Shown: positions 1 to 8,497 of the stretch, piece by piece
Position numbering within the stretch: position 1 is the first letter of the stretch
How the letters are laid out: every line of letters begins with the position of its first letter
Origin: Prevotella sp.
Lineage (GTDB): Bacteria > Bacteroidota > Bacteroidia > Bacteroidales > Bacteroidaceae
Assembly: GCA_017847725.1 (NCBI GenBank)
Contig: JAGAXW010000022.1
Location: 1 to 38,963 of the forward strand
Length of the DNA stretch: 38,963 bases
Reading direction: 5' to 3'
The notes under the pieces: model-generated
Told to the model about the DNA's origin: nothing
The model's input: only the letters and a program-made list of their open reading frames with translations
The model's database searches: none
Translations under genes and position numbers: made by a program

Positions 1-87
1 AACGGAGCATCAAAGTTTGGAACACTATACCAACTGATGATTGAGGACAATCCTGACAGCAGCTTTATCGAAACTATCACTTCTTAG
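1..87 (+). CDS. C-terminal end of an unidentified protein (partial)
   Basis: The first frame is open from base 1 to a TAG at 85-87 and gives 28 residues ending ...SSFIETITS. The start lies outside the window. The composition is ordinary for a soluble protein and no family is recognised from so short a tail. The stop codon falls inside the left arm of a strong hairpin (79-114), and the 3' end overlaps the convergent DUF4923 gene by 11 bases. A hairpin exactly at its end supports this being a real gene terminus, but a chance open frame of this length cannot be excluded. Confidence 0.45.
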   Translation, partial: NGASKFGTLYQLMIEDNPDSSFIETITS

Positions 88-778
88 GGGCATGCTTGGT
101 ACCCCCTAAGAAGTCATGGGTACATGACTGAGTAGTTACACGCAGCGTGATGCCAGCCTGCATACCGTTGACGCTCTTCATCAGAGAAGCTACCGTCTTG
201 ATACTGGAATTATTTGACTGGGCACCAAAGGTCTTGAACATATTGAGCAACTTGGTGGCATCCGTGACAAACTGCATATCCTTACCGTCTATCTGTGTGG
301 TGATAGCCACTGTCTTCAACTTGGCAATAGTCAGTTTCAACTTCGAGTCTTCTATCTTCCAAGTACCATTTATAGTCTTGCCCTTAAGCGTCTCTGTGAA
401 CGTGCCATCCTCATTGAATGTCATGCTGAACGAACCAGGAGCAATGCCATATTGTGTCAGATAGCCCTGAAGTTTCTTCTCCACCTTGTTGGATGCAATC
501 TTAGCGGCAGCCTTGGCCAGCAGATTATCAGAACTAAATACGATGGCCGGTTCGGAATACACCCACGTACCTATAATATTATTTTCCTTGGCCTGCTTGT
601 CACTGGAGAAAACGCTGGTCAGATTGGAAATCACATTATCCCCCGACTTGTTGGCCGAATTAGACGTAGACTCTAACACATTACCCAATACATTCTTCAA
701 ATCAAACTGTGCATTCACATTGACAGCCAGCGTCATGGCGACCACAGTGACTGTCATTCTCAACAGATTTCTCTTCAT
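77..778 (-). CDS. DUF4923 family exported lipocalin-like protein
   Basis: This 233-residue protein has a Sec signal peptide at about residues 1-23 (hydrophobic core after KRN, cleavage near VNA-Q). The body matches my memory of the Bacteroidales DUF4923 family, including the segments GTWVYSEPAIVFSSDNLLAK and FNEDGTFTETLKGK. The family is predicted to fold like a lipocalin, and its role is unknown. The ATG at 778 lies about 32 bases downstream of a TACTTTTG box (811-818). The last 20 or so residues (TTQSCTHDFLGGTKHAPKK) look unlike the preceding domain and are encoded by two consecutive hairpins. The original stop may therefore have lain further upstream and been lost. The gene is monocistronic and divergent from the glycosyltransferase at 901. 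Confidence 0.88.
   Translation of the reverse strand: MKRNLLRMTVTVVAMTLAVNVNAQFDLKNVLGNVLESTSNSANKSGDNVISNLTSVFSSDKQAKENNIIGTWVYSEPAIVFSSDNLLAKAAAKIASNKVEKKLQGYLTQYGIAPGSFSMTFNEDGTFTETLKGKTINGTWKIEDSKLKLTIAKLKTVAITTQIDGKDMQFVTDATKLLNMFKTFGAQSNNSSIKTVASLMKSVNGMQAGITLRVTTQSCTHDFLGGTKHAPKK
79..114. terminator. Bidirectional terminator-like hairpin at the end of two convergent genes
   Basis: A perfect 12-bp inverted repeat (79-90 with 103-114) encloses a 12-base loop. A second 7-bp inverted repeat, AGTCATG/CATGACT, follows at 112-129. The first stem contains the stop codon of the plus-strand partial gene and encodes the last ten or so residues of the minus-strand DUF4923 protein. There is no clear U-tract on either strand. 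Its position between two convergent genes suggests a shared transcription end. Confidence 0.6.
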
Positions 779-810
779 ACTCTTCTAAATAAAATATTTT
801 CAAACGCCTG

Positions 811-818
811 CAAAAGTA
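811..818 (-). promoter_or_regulatory. -7 box TACTTTTG for the DUF4923 gene
   Basis: It matches the Bacteroidetes TAnnTTTG consensus on the minus strand. A TTTG (-33-like, complement at 840-843) lies 21 bases upstream. The distance to the start codon is 32 bases. Confidence 0.65.
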
Positions 819-881
819 CAACTTTTCAAGCAAAATCACCAAATATCACCATCAAAAACGCAAAATATAACTTTTTTTGAT

Positions 882-889
882 TAATTTTG
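882..889 (+). promoter_or_regulatory. -7 box TAATTTTG for the GT2 gene, nearly leaderless
   Basis: The consensus box ends 11 bases before the ATG at 901. The predicted transcript would carry only a few leader bases. It also lies inside the longer open frame that begins with TTG at 877, so it decides the start in favour of 901. Confidence 0.6.
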
Positions 890-900
890 CACGAGTAATT

Positions 901-1797
901 ATGATAACAGAGCTGTCCATACTCATACCCACCTACAACACCACCTGCATACAGCTGGTCAAACGACTGCAACAGCTATGCGAACAAATATCCCGTACTG
1001 CTGGTGAAAGATTCGACTACGAAATCATTGTTGCCGACGACGCCTCGTCTGATTCTGCTATTATTGCCGAAAACTGCAACATTTCGCAAATTCCCCATTG
1101 CTTCTTTATACAGAAGACCAAGAATGAAGGCAGTGCAGCCACGCGTAACTTTCTGGCCGATCACAGCCATTTCAGGTGGATGCTCTTTGTCGATTGTGAT
1201 ATAGAGGTTCTTGACGACCATTTCCTGCGCCGATATCTGCCATACGACCAAGCCGACATTGTGAATGGCGGCATCAGGACTGGTGGAGAAAGGCAAAGTA
1301 ACAATCTTAGATTCCTATACGAAGAGAAGTCGCAACGTAGACACGATGCCAAACACCGTCAGATGCGCCCCTATCAGTCGTTTCGTTCCACCAATTTTAT
1401 TATTACGCGCACCTGTATGGAACGGTGTCATTTTGATGAACGATTCACAAAAAGTGGATATGAAGACGTACACTTCGGACTGATACTTGACAGACAGAAG
1501 GCCCGCATAGAACATATCGACAATCCCGTTTATATTACAGATTTTGAAAACAACGTCGACTACCTCAGCAAGTGTGAACGCAATCTACATACGCTCCACG
1601 CCTTCCGTCATGAACTGGGTGATTATTCTCCACTACTCGCCTTAGCCAAAAGACTTGCCCCAATAATTCCCATACTACGATTACTACATAGAATATGCAG
1701 CCCGTGGGAACGCCGAAATCTCACAGGGCGACATCCCTCACTACTGCTGTTCCAACTTTACCGTTTAGGCTACTACATTAGTATTGACACCAAATAA
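901..1797 (+). CDS. Glycosyltransferase family 2 (GT-A fold)
   Basis: This 298-residue protein opens with the GT2 signature SILIPTYN (residues 5-12). It continues with an acidic DDAS motif (46-49) that contacts the nucleotide sugar, the metal-binding DCD (98-100) and a GYED acceptor/base motif (186-189). It probably transfers a sugar from an NDP donor to a cell-surface glycan or lipid carrier. Donor and acceptor cannot be read from sequence. No transmembrane segment is obvious, so it is probably cytosolic or peripheral. The ATG at 901 is chosen over the upstream TTG at 877 because a -7 box occupies 882-889. No other polysaccharide genes are adjacent. It is convergent with the metallo-hydrolase gene, with only five bases between the two stops. 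Confidence 0.88.
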   Translation: MITELSILIPTYNTTCIQLVKRLQQLCEQISRTAGERFDYEIIVADDASSDSAIIAENCNISQIPHCFFIQKTKNEGSAATRNFLADHSHFRWMLFVDCDIEVLDDHFLRRYLPYDQADIVNGGIRTGGERQSNNLRFLYEEKSQRRHDAKHRQMRPYQSFRSTNFIITRTCMERCHFDERFTKSGYEDVHFGLILDRQKARIEHIDNPVYITDFENNVDYLSKCERNLHTLHAFRHELGDYSPLLALAKRLAPIIPILRLLHRICSPWERRNLTGRHPSLLLFQLYRLGYYISIDTK

Positions 1798-1802
1798 AAA
1801 TA

Positions 1803-2606
1803 CTAAACCAGTTCATAAGGTCCTGTCGGTGTCGTACGTTTGAGCACCTCCAATACGATATCCGTACCCACTGCAATACCATAGCTACGCAAAATACTCT
1901 CTACCGTCTTGCGCGCCAGTTCCGGATGATTGTTTTCCTCGCTCAGGTGACAAAGCCACACATGACGCAGGTCTTCCGACATATTCTCTGCCACAGCAGT
2001 CGCAGAGGCTGTATTACTCAAATGCCCTGTCTGCGATAGTATTCTGTCTTTGAGAAACTGCGGATATGGCCCGTTGACGACCATCTCTGTATCATGGTTA
2101 GCTTCTATGATCAAGTGTCGGGCCTTGGCAATATACTGTTTCATAACGTCTGTAACATTACCTGCATCAGTAATGATACATATATTAGTATCGCCAGCCT
2201 CTATGAAATAGCCGACATTGTCAGAGCTGTCATGGGGAACTCCAAAGGGTGTCACCGTAAATTCACCAATCTGCTCTGTACGACCCTTTTCGAGATAGTG
2301 CGTCATGTCTGCCGCTATCTTCTGCGTGATACAATAGTTGCGATTGATACCATCGTGTACCTCTCGTGTAGCATATACAGGCACGTTGAAGTCGTGACTA
2401 AACGAGCCAACAGACTTGATATGGTCGGCATGGTCGTGGGTAATGAGCACATGACGCACACCGGCAAGCGAGACCCCATAGTCCCTGCAGGCTTTCTTGA
2501 GTCCTCTTATTCCCACCCCGACATCTACCAATAGCGCATCACCGGCAGTCGCCAGATAATAGCAATTGCCGCTGCTTCCACTACCGAATGATATGAATTT
2601 CAGCAT
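1803..2606 (-). CDS. MBL-fold metallo-hydrolase, YycJ/WalJ-like
   Basis: This 267-residue single-domain metallo-beta-lactamase-fold protein begins MLKFISFGSGSSGNCYYL, a start typical of the YycJ/WalJ group. The zinc-binding HxHxDH motif is HDHADH at residues 57-62, and further His and Asp ligands follow (PHDS, DAGN, EANHD). Related Firmicute proteins are linked to the WalRK cell-wall pathway or to exonuclease activity. In Bacteroidetes the role is not established, and a phosphodiesterase or nuclease activity is inferred. The ATG at 2606 is preferred to an in-frame TTG four codons upstream. A TACCTTTG box lies 20 bases upstream. The gene is divergent from the small lipoprotein gene. Confidence 0.88.
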   Translation of the reverse strand: MLKFISFGSGSSGNCYYLATAGDALLVDVGVGIRGLKKACRDYGVSLAGVRHVLITHDHADHIKSVGSFSHDFNVPVYATREVHDGINRNYCITQKIAADMTHYLEKGRTEQIGEFTVTPFGVPHDSSDNVGYFIEAGDTNICIITDAGNVTDVMKQYIAKARHLIIEANHDTEMVVNGPYPQFLKDRILSQTGHLSNTASATAVAENMSEDLRHVWLCHLSEENNHPELARKTVESILRSYGIAVGTDIVLEVLKRTTPTGPYELV

Positions 2607-2626
2607 GCCTGTGTTCAAATTTTGTG

Positions 2627-2634
2627 CAAAGGTA
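2627..2634 (-). promoter_or_regulatory. -7 box TACCTTTG for the metallo-hydrolase gene
   Basis: A consensus minus-strand box 20 bases before the ATG at 2606. No convincing -33 TTTG is seen. Confidence 0.6.
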
Positions 2635-2678
2635 CAAAATAATTAAGAATTTAAAGTTATGTGTTAAGAATAATTTTG

Positions 2679-2686
2679 TACCTTTG
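2679..2686 (+). promoter_or_regulatory. -7 box TACCTTTG for the small lipoprotein gene
   Basis: A consensus box that ends eight bases before the ATG at 2695, giving a near-leaderless transcript. A second weaker match, TAATTTTG, lies at 2671-2678 directly upstream. Confidence 0.6.
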
Positions 2687-2694
2687 CATAAATT

Positions 2695-3144
2695 ATGACA
2701 TACAAAAGGTTCTTTTCTCTCATTTGTGTAACAGGCCTGCTCATGAGTTGCCAACTTACACCTGACGATGAATCCAAAGCACAAGATGCTGTAGAGAAGT
2801 GGGCTGCCGCCTATTTCTCTTGTGACTTTCACGATGCAGCCAGATACTGTACACCTGAGAGTGAGCGATGGTTGCGTTTTGCCGCTTCCAACACCACACA
2901 GCACGATCTCGACCTACTATCCGCCCATCCTGCCAACATCAACGTTGAGGACTGTTATGCAGCCGGTGGAGATACACTTTATGTCGTCAGACTGAGCATA
3001 GAGAATTACCTGAAGCCTACAACTCTCGGCGACACCACGACACTGGCTGACGGACTGTTCGACTTCATCGCCGTCAGGCGCGATGGCCAATGGCTGGTTA
3101 GAATGGAAGACCTACCGCGAAGTGAAAAGCAAAGTCGCGACTGA
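2695..3144 (+). CDS. Small lipoprotein, NTF2/DUF4878-like
   Basis: This 149-residue protein has a lipoprotein signal peptide with lipobox LLMSC and acylated Cys19. The mature protein starts with a short acidic linker (QLTPDDES). The remainder looks like an NTF2-like alpha+beta domain: a helix with AAYFSCDFHDAARYCTPES followed by strands ending in GQWLVRME. This resembles DUF4878-type lipoproteins, but the family call is tentative. It is probably anchored in the outer or inner membrane facing the periplasm. No enzymatic residues can be argued. The 3' end overlaps the convergent tamL gene by 47 bases, so the last 15 codons are antisense to the end of the TamL barrel. Confidence 0.75.
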   Translation: MTYKRFFSLICVTGLLMSCQLTPDDESKAQDAVEKWAAAYFSCDFHDAARYCTPESERWLRFAASNTTQHDLDLLSAHPANINVEDCYAAGGDTLYVVRLSIENYLKPTTLGDTTTLADGLFDFIAVRRDGQWLVRMEDLPRSEKQSRD

Positions 3145-5308
3145 GTTTTGGATGAATGATGGGGAAATGTCCCTTGCTGTCCTCGTAGGCAGGATTGACC
3201 GCCTTCATACCCATATCAAAACGAACGATAAAATAGTCGAAGTTGAGTCGTAGTCCCAATCCATAACTTACTGCCAGTTCTTTCCAGAACTCAGAAATCT
3301 TAAACTGCCCGCCCGGCTGTTCCTCGTAAGAGCGCAATGTCCAGATGTTACCGGCATCAACAAACAGGGCTCCGTGGAATTTCCAGAACAGGAAGGCCCG
3401 ATACTCCATATTCAGGTCGAGCTTCATGTCGCCCGTCTGGTTGATAAAGTCGATACGACCGTCATGCCCCACAAACTTTCCTGGTCCAAGCGAGCGCACA
3501 CTCCATCCGCGCACACTGTTGGCACCCCCCGAAAAATAACGCTTCTCAAATGGCAGGATACGGCTGTTACCATAAGGATAGGCGATGCCTAATCCGACGT
3601 GAAACACCAGTTGATTGTTGTAGTCAAAACGTATATTACGCGTGAAGTCGAAGTTGGCACGCGCATATTGCGCATAGGCCAGATTAAGAAACGTATATTG
3701 CCCCTCGCTATTCTGATGGAAGTTCAACAGGTGCGATGCTGCCTTCAGCAGATTGCCCGCAGTCTCAAAGTTGGTTTTGATGGCATATACACCATTATTA
3801 TATGTATAGCCGAACCCTATCTTCATAATGAACAAGTTCTCATAGTTGTAGCGCAGGATAGAGTTGCGCGAGTTGGTGTCCTCCAGGTATTCCCGGCGGA
3901 ATGTTGCGCTCACCCAAGGCATGTAGATATAGTTCAGGTCGAGCAAGTCGAGCTGGTAGCGGCTGTTGCTAAATTGGCTGTTCCACTTATAGTGCCATCC
4001 CACAGAGAACACGCGGCGATAGAACTCCGGGCGATTCTGCATGTCGTATAGCACCGAAACCTCTGAGGTGGCATTCATCCGACGACGAAAGTCTGACGAG
4101 AGGAAGGGAGCAATGAATCGCGGGAAATTCAGTTTGGCACCCGCGCTGAGCTCAAAATAATTGGAGTTACTATATCCCTCCAATCCCTTGATAGCCTCGT
4201 AGGCACCACGCAACTCGATACTCAGGTTCTCAGAACCGTGGAAGAGATTCCTGTTCTGATAGGTCAATGACACTGCAGCACCCAAGTCGCCGGCAGTATT
4301 TGTACCTTCCGGTTGGAAAGAGATGGTCGACGGTTTGTTGGTGCTGAGCTGAATGTCGCAGTCGAGCAGCAGACTATCGGGGTTTTCGTGGAACGAGATA
4401 TTGGTATAGCGTACCACCCCCAGCCTACCAAGGTGGTTGTAGGTATTCTGCAGTGCGCGAGCAGAGTACAGTTCTCCCTTATTGACAAACGTATTACTTT
4501 GCAGCACAGACATTCGTATCGGTATTTTCGACTCATCGGGATTGCCACAGAGATAGTTGACATTCCTTATTCTATATTGGCGATGCGGCAGGCTGTCTTC
4601 CCTATTGGTGCGGTAAGGGTGGAGCACCACCGTCAGGTCTATCTCCTGACTGTCGGCCACCGAATCGGCTCTATAGCTGATAAAGTCTTTGTTAAAGCGG
4701 TAGTAGCCTCGATTGGTCAGATATTGCGTCATGCGCTTGCGCTCCGTGTCCAGGTTTTCGACGTTAAAGACGACACCTGTTCGCAAGAGTCGGTATTCAG
4801 GAGGCACGCTGTCCAGTATGGCAGCGATGGCAGAATCCTGAATGTCATAGCTGACATTACGCAGATAATACGCTTTCCCAGGATGTAGCAGGTAGGTTGT
4901 AGTCACCTTCTTGCCCTTCACCTTGTTCAGCACATCAACTGATGCGCGCAGATAGCCAAGGTTCTGCAACTGCGCCAGCAAGTCGCTGGCCGTCTGATAG
5001 GTGCTGGCCGAATCATAGAGCTGGGGGGGCTCACCGATAGAGCGTAGCATGCGGTTAATCCACTTCGTAGTGTCGCGCCCAGACAACGAATAGGTTGCCA
5101 ACGGCAATTTGGCAGCTGAGAACCAGCGGGAATTGCCACGCTGTCGGACCAGGGAACGCAGCTCATCAGGGTTGACATTCTGAGCTTTCGTGTCGCTCAC
5201 CACCTTAACCTTGTCGAGCAGATACCTGCCTTCAGGGACATACTTTGTCTCCGAGCATGAGGCCAAAACAATGGCCGAAATGAGGGTTATGACAATTCTA
5301 TACCGCAT
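3098..5308 (-). CDS. tamL: TamL: outer-membrane lipoprotein-anchored BamA/TamA-family protein
   Basis: The protein is 736 residues. A lipoprotein signal ends at Cys18 (lipobox VLASC). POTRA-like repeats follow over roughly residues 25-330, then a C-terminal Omp85 beta-barrel. The barrel has the conserved VRGW (RGF-type) motif near residue 600 and ends in the phenylalanine expected of barrel proteins (VGLPF). Bacteroidetes TamL replaces proteobacterial TamA and works with TamB in moving proteins or lipids between the membranes. The start is the ATG at 5308, because a -7 box at 5316-5323 overlaps the TTG extension. A tamB homologue is not adjacent. The 3' end overlaps the convergent lipoprotein gene. 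The 5' end shares a divergent promoter region with the RNA methyltransferase. Confidence 0.92.
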   Translation of the reverse strand: MRYRIVITLISAIVLASCSETKYVPEGRYLLDKVKVVSDTKAQNVNPDELRSLVRQRGNSRWFSAAKLPLATYSLSGRDTTKWINRMLRSIGEPPQLYDSASTYQTASDLLAQLQNLGYLRASVDVLNKVKGKKVTTTYLLHPGKAYYLRNVSYDIQDSAIAAILDSVPPEYRLLRTGVVFNVENLDTERKRMTQYLTNRGYYRFNKDFISYRADSVADSQEIDLTVVLHPYRTNREDSLPHRQYRIRNVNYLCGNPDESKIPIRMSVLQSNTFVNKGELYSARALQNTYNHLGRLGVVRYTNISFHENPDSLLLDCDIQLSTNKPSTISFQPEGTNTAGDLGAAVSLTYQNRNLFHGSENLSIELRGAYEAIKGLEGYSNSNYFELSAGAKLNFPRFIAPFLSSDFRRRMNATSEVSVLYDMQNRPEFYRRVFSVGWHYKWNSQFSNSRYQLDLLDLNYIYMPWVSATFRREYLEDTNSRNSILRYNYENLFIMKIGFGYTYNNGVYAIKTNFETAGNLLKAASHLLNFHQNSEGQYTFLNLAYAQYARANFDFTRNIRFDYNNQLVFHVGLGIAYPYGNSRILPFEKRYFSGGANSVRGWSVRSLGPGKFVGHDGRIDFINQTGDMKLDLNMEYRAFLFWKFHGALFVDAGNIWTLRSYEEQPGGQFKISEFWKELAVSYGLGLRLNFDYFIVRFDMGMKAVNPAYEDSKGHFPIIHPKLSRDFAFHFAVGLPF

Positions 5309-5315
5309 TTTGGTG

Positions 5316-5323
5316 CAAAAATA
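5316..5323 (-). promoter_or_regulatory. -7 box TATTTTTG for tamL, near-leaderless
   Basis: A minus-strand box that ends seven bases before the ATG at 5308. It sits back to back with the plus-strand box at 5337, so the two promoters probably compete for or share RNA polymerase. Confidence 0.55.
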
Positions 5324-5336
5324 CAAAAAAAAATTC

Positions 5337-5344
5337 TATCTTTG
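5337..5344 (+). promoter_or_regulatory. -7 box TATCTTTG for the RNA methyltransferase gene
   Basis: A consensus box 19 bases before the ATG at 5364. It lies within the longer open frame that begins at 5190, which supports the inner start. Confidence 0.65.
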
Positions 5345-5363
5345 CACCATCGATAGAAAAAAC

Positions 5364-6086
5364 ATGCTTAGTAAAAACCAAATAAAACTAATTCGCTCAC
5401 TGGAACTAAGGAAAAACCGCAAGGCCGAAGGACTCTTCGTAGCCGAGGGACCAAAGGTTGTGGGCGATTTGTTGCGCGCCGGCTTCAAGCCATACGCGAC
5501 ATACTCCACCACAGAGCGTCCCGATTCCCTGCTCATCAGCAAGAGCGACCTGCAGCGCATCAGTTTTCTTCAGCATCCGCAGGAGGTACTCGCCGTCTTT
5601 CACATACCGTCGCCTGTCTCCCGTCCGCAGGCCGAAGGCAATCAACTGTCTTTGGCACTCGACGGCATACAAGACCCCGGCAACATGGGTACTATCATTC
5701 GCATTGCCGACTGGTTTGGCATCAACACCGTCTATTGCTCGCCCGACACCGTCGACATCTACAATCCCAAAGTCGTACAAGCCACAATGGGCAGCATTGC
5801 ACATGTCAACATTATATATACCGACCTGCTGACGCTGTTGGAACATGCCGACTGCCCCGTCTACGGCACACTGCTCGACGGTGAAGACATCTATCGGCAG
5901 GAGCTCTCCGCCAACGGCATCATTGTCATGGGCAACGAGGGCAATGGCATCTCGCAACCTGTCAGGAGATTCATTACCCACAAACTCTACATTCCCAATT
6001 TCCATGCTGCAGAAGAGACGGCCGAAAGCCTCAATGTAGCCATCGCCACAGCCATCACCTGTTCTGAGTTTCGTCGCCGAAACTGA
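5364..6086 (+). CDS. TrmH/SpoU-family RNA 2'-O-methyltransferase
   Basis: This 240-residue SPOUT-class enzyme has all three family motifs: motif 1 DGIQDPGNMGTIIR (100-113, with Asn107 and Arg113), motif 2 GNEGNGIS (190-197) and motif 3 SLNVAIATA (222-230). The last forms the trefoil knot that binds S-adenosylmethionine. The N-terminal 80 residues form the usual RNA-binding substrate domain (KAEGLFVAEGPKVVGDLL). It should methylate a ribose in rRNA or tRNA, but the exact nucleotide cannot be inferred. The start at 5364 is chosen because the promoter box lies just upstream and the preceding 58 codons overlap tamL and its promoter. The 3' end overlaps maf by 32 bases, convergently. Confidence 0.92.
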   Translation: MLSKNQIKLIRSLELRKNRKAEGLFVAEGPKVVGDLLRAGFKPYATYSTTERPDSLLISKSDLQRISFLQHPQEVLAVFHIPSPVSRPQAEGNQLSLALDGIQDPGNMGTIIRIADWFGINTVYCSPDTVDIYNPKVVQATMGSIAHVNIIYTDLLTLLEHADCPVYGTLLDGEDIYRQELSANGIIVMGNEGNGISQPVRRFITHKLYIPNFHAAEETAESLNVAIATAITCSEFRRRN

Positions 6087-6651
6087 GCAGTGCCTCGTAG
6101 ATACGCTGTACGGGCAGTCCTACCACATTAAAATAGCTACCGTTGAGAGCCGTCACCCCAATGTAGCCTATCCATTCCTGTATGCCATAGGCACCCGCTT
6201 TGTCCAGCGGCTTGTACTTGCTGACGTAATAGTTGATTTCCTCCTCGCTCAGCGTCCTGAACGTCACGTCCGTCACCACGCTCAGGCTCTTCTGGCAATG
6301 CCGGGTGGTCAGTGTGACACCCGTCACCACCTGATGCGTCTGTCCGCTCAGCTGGCGCAGCATGCGACAAGCCTCTGCCTCGTCGCGAGGCTTGCCCAAG
6401 ACCTGATTGCCCAGGATGACGACGGTGTCAGCCGTGATAACCAGTTCATCGGGAGCGATGGTTTCCAGATAGGCCGCAGCCTTCTTCTTCGATATATATT
6501 CTGCTATCTTCAAGGTTGGCAAATCATGAGGATAGCGCTCGTCGATACCTTTGATGACGCGCACCTCGAAGTCGATATCCAGACCTGCCAGCAGTTCCCG
6601 GCGACGCGGTGAGTTGCTGGCCAGAACGATTTTATACTGCTGTGCTACCAT
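6055..6651 (-). CDS. maf: Maf family nucleoside triphosphate pyrophosphatase
   Basis: This 198-residue protein carries the Maf signature [10 protein letters not shown] (12-21), the catalytic-base segment TADTVV (73-78, Asp75) and GKPRD (86-90). Maf proteins hydrolyse dTTP, UTP or modified NTPs to the monophosphate and pyrophosphate, acting as house-cleaning enzymes and, in some species, affecting septum formation. It is cytosolic. It is the last gene of the minus-strand operon beginning with the nitroreductase. Its ATG overlaps the end of the KdsC-like gene by seven bases, suggesting translational coupling. Bacteroidetes often pair these two genes. Length is normal and no key residue is missing. 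Confidence 0.95.
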   Translation of the reverse strand: MVAQQYKIVLASNSPRRRELLAGLDIDFEVRVIKGIDERYPHDLPTLKIAEYISKKKAAAYLETIAPDELVITADTVVILGNQVLGKPRDEAEACRMLRQLSGQTHQVVTGVTLTTRHCQKSLSVVTDVTFRTLSEEEINYYVSKYKPLDKAGAYGIQEWIGYIGVTALNGSYFNVVGLPVQRIYEALLSFGDETQNR

Positions 6652-7163
6652 CCAAAAGCCCTCTCGTCTTTAAGCCATTTACCCTGTGCCTTCAACGTCT
6701 GCTCGATGACGTCACGCCCGCAACCATAGCCGCCGGCATACTCACTGATGTACAGACTGGCCTCTTTCACCTCACTACATGCATTCTTCGGACATACGGG
6801 ACATCCCACCGTTCGCATCACCTCAAGGTCGGGGATATCGTCGCCCATGAACATGACCTCCTCGTCGCTCAGCCCGTATTTGGCCTTCAGCTCCTCGTAG
6901 GTCTTGATTTTCACAGCAGCCCCCAGGTAGATGTCCTCCATTCCCAGCCGCTCGTAGCGATGGCGGACGGCCTCAATCAGACAGCCGGAGATAATCACTA
7001 TGCGCAGTCCCATCTTCATAGCCAGCTGAATGGCATAGCCGTCCTTGATGTTCACCGTGCGCAGCGGAGTGCCGTCCACGCCCAGGGAGATGGTCTCAGC
7101 AGAGAGTACGCCATCCAGGTCAAACACGATGGCCCGTATCTTCTTTAAGTCGTAATTGATCAT
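6645..7163 (-). CDS. HAD-IIIA hydrolase, KDO 8-phosphate phosphatase (KdsC)-like
   Basis: This 172-residue capless HAD phosphatase has motif I FDLDGV (14-19, nucleophile Asp15 and acid Asp17), motif II at ISG (58-60) and motif IV GDDIPD (107-112). The segment [17 protein letters not shown] is typical of KdsC, which removes phosphate from KDO-8-phosphate in LPS core synthesis. The C-terminal tail is rich in Gly (AGGYGCG), as in KdsC, where it reaches the neighbouring active site of the tetramer. The start MINYDLKK at 7163 is chosen from family similarity. In-frame ATGs at 7175 and 7181 would overlap the upstream gene. No KDO synthase is adjacent, so the substrate is inferred. Confidence 0.88.
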   Translation of the reverse strand: MINYDLKKIRAIVFDLDGVLSAETISLGVDGTPLRTVNIKDGYAIQLAMKMGLRIVIISGCLIEAVRHRYERLGMEDIYLGAAVKIKTYEELKAKYGLSDEEVMFMGDDIPDLEVMRTVGCPVCPKNACSEVKEASLYISEYAGGYGCGRDVIEQTLKAQGKWLKDERAFGW

Positions 7164-7164
7164 G

Positions 7165-7863
7165 TCATATTGCATTTTCATGAATACTTTGTGACAGTCG
7201 TTCGTAGAGTTCGCGCATCGCGCCGTCGAGCAGTTGAGACTGCATGTTGATAACGTTTTCGTCGTAACGCACGGCTGGCCCGGTCTGCGCATCCAGCGGA
7301 TGCAGCTCGTGCACCTTCCGAGCCGTCTCGTCAATGAGTGGCAGCATCACGTCGAAGGGCAGTCCGTGACGTTCCAGAATCCTGGCCGACAACGTATAAC
7401 AATGATTGGCAAAGTTGCATGCGAAGACTGCCGCCAGATGCAGGTACTTACGTTCTTCCGTCGAGAGAGCATAGACACGTCGGGTGATGCTGTCAGCCAG
7501 CAGTTTTATCGTCGGGTCACTTCCCTCGATAAAGACAGGAATCTCCATAAAGTCCACCAGCCGCTCCTTGGAAAAAGTCTGCATAGGATACAGCACGCCA
7601 TAGCGGCGGGTATGCCCTTCAAAGATGTTTAGCGGCATTGAGCCGGCCGTATGCACAAAGAGCTGGTTCTCCCTGCCCTTAGCAGCCTTTCCTATAACCT
7701 CCTTCAGCGCCGCGTCCTTGACGCTGACAATAAAGATGTCTGCCTCCACGGGCAGTTCGTCCAGCGTCCTGCTGTTAATACTGGCCACCTCGTGTCCGGC
7801 CCTTTCCAGCGCAGCGTGCAAGTTCGTTGCCAGCCGTCCTCGACCTATCAGCACTACACGCAT
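7165..7863 (-). CDS. Rossmann-like/DUF2520 domain protein
   Basis: The protein is 232 residues. The N-terminal Rossmann half begins [15 protein letters not shown], with a nucleotide-binding IGRGRLA loop at 6-12. The helical DUF2520 half runs from about residue 115 ([15 protein letters not shown], typical of the family). The fold resembles ketopantoate and pyrroline-5-carboxylate reductases, so an NAD(P)-dependent dehydrogenase role is plausible, but no substrate is known. It is the second gene of a four-gene minus-strand operon: one base separates it from the nitroreductase stop, and its own stop is next to the KdsC-like start. Conserved co-location with kdsC and maf in Bacteroidetes is recalled rather than checked. 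Confidence 0.88.
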   Translation of the reverse strand: MRVVLIGRGRLATNLHAALERAGHEVASINSRTLDELPVEADIFIVSVKDAALKEVIGKAAKGRENQLFVHTAGSMPLNIFEGHTRRYGVLYPMQTFSKERLVDFMEIPVFIEGSDPTIKLLADSITRRVYALSTEERKYLHLAAVFACNFANHCYTLSARILERHGLPFDVMLPLIDETARKVHELHPLDAQTGPAVRYDENVINMQSQLLDGAMRELYERLSQSIHENAI

Positions 7864-7864
7864 C

Positions 7865-8389
7865 TCACCACTTGTCTACGTGTACGTTTTCCCACTTCAG
7901 CTTGTCTTCGTTCTGTGGCTTCCGCTCGTCGGCCTTATGGCCAATTGCCAGGACGCACAGACAAGACATGTTGTCGGGTATGTCGAGCACACCGCGTATC
8001 ACGGTGTCGGCCGCTGTGGCGTCGCTCAGTCCTCGCCCGCGCATCTGTATCCAGCACGAGCCAAGTCCCAAATCCTCTGCCTGATACTGCATCGAGATGG
8101 CGGCGATGGCACCATCCTCTACCCAGCAGTCGTTCTGCATCGGATCGCCCAGCACAACGATGGCCAGCGGTGCATCCTTCAGGAACTGCCCACCCAGGTC
8201 TTTTGCATCCGAGAGCTTCTCCAGATCCATCTTGTCGTCGACCACCACAAACTGCCATGCACGCTGTCCTTTCGACGTCGGCGCCATCAGTCCTGCACGT
8301 AATATCATCTTCACGTCGTCGCCGTCTATTTCTTCGTCCGTAAATTTACGGTGCGAGCGGCGCATCTGTACCAAATCTTTGAATTGCAT
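7865..8389 (-). CDS. Nitroreductase family protein (FMN-dependent)
   Basis: This 174-residue protein has the FMN-binding RRSHRKF segment (9-15) and APTSKGQRAWQF, which lines the isoalloxazine pocket. It has a C-terminal GLGSCWIQ and a conserved hydrophobic tail. These enzymes reduce nitro compounds, quinones or flavins using NAD(P)H. The physiological substrate cannot be deduced. The protein is at the short end of the family, consistent with the small single-domain homodimeric subgroup common in anaerobes. It is the first gene of the operon, with a TAATTTTG box 24 bases before the ATG at 8389. The next start codon follows after one base, so downstream genes are probably translated by coupling. 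Confidence 0.9.
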   Translation of the reverse strand: MQFKDLVQMRRSHRKFTDEEIDGDDVKMILRAGLMAPTSKGQRAWQFVVVDDKMDLEKLSDAKDLGGQFLKDAPLAIVVLGDPMQNDCWVEDGAIAAISMQYQAEDLGLGSCWIQMRGRGLSDATAADTVIRGVLDIPDNMSCLCVLAIGHKADERKPQNEDKLKWENVHVDKW

Positions 8390-8413
8390 AACTTCGTCTT
8401 ATTTTTAGCGCTG

Positions 8414-8421
8414 CAAAATTA
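8414..8421 (-). promoter_or_regulatory. -7 box TAATTTTG for the nitroreductase-DUF2520-kdsC-maf operon
   Basis: A minus-strand consensus box, 24 bases before the ATG. It is the only visible promoter for the four-gene operon. Confidence 0.6.
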
Positions 8422-8497
8422 GGAATAAAATAGCAAAGGACAAAGGAAAAACGGGAAAAAACAAACGCTTTTGTTTTGTTCTTCTCCCGACTTTTCG

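Noticed and set aside
2581-2904. 107-codon minus-strand frame upstream of the metallo-hydrolase
   Set aside because: It covers the divergent promoter region and the lipoprotein start. Translation has no recognisable features.
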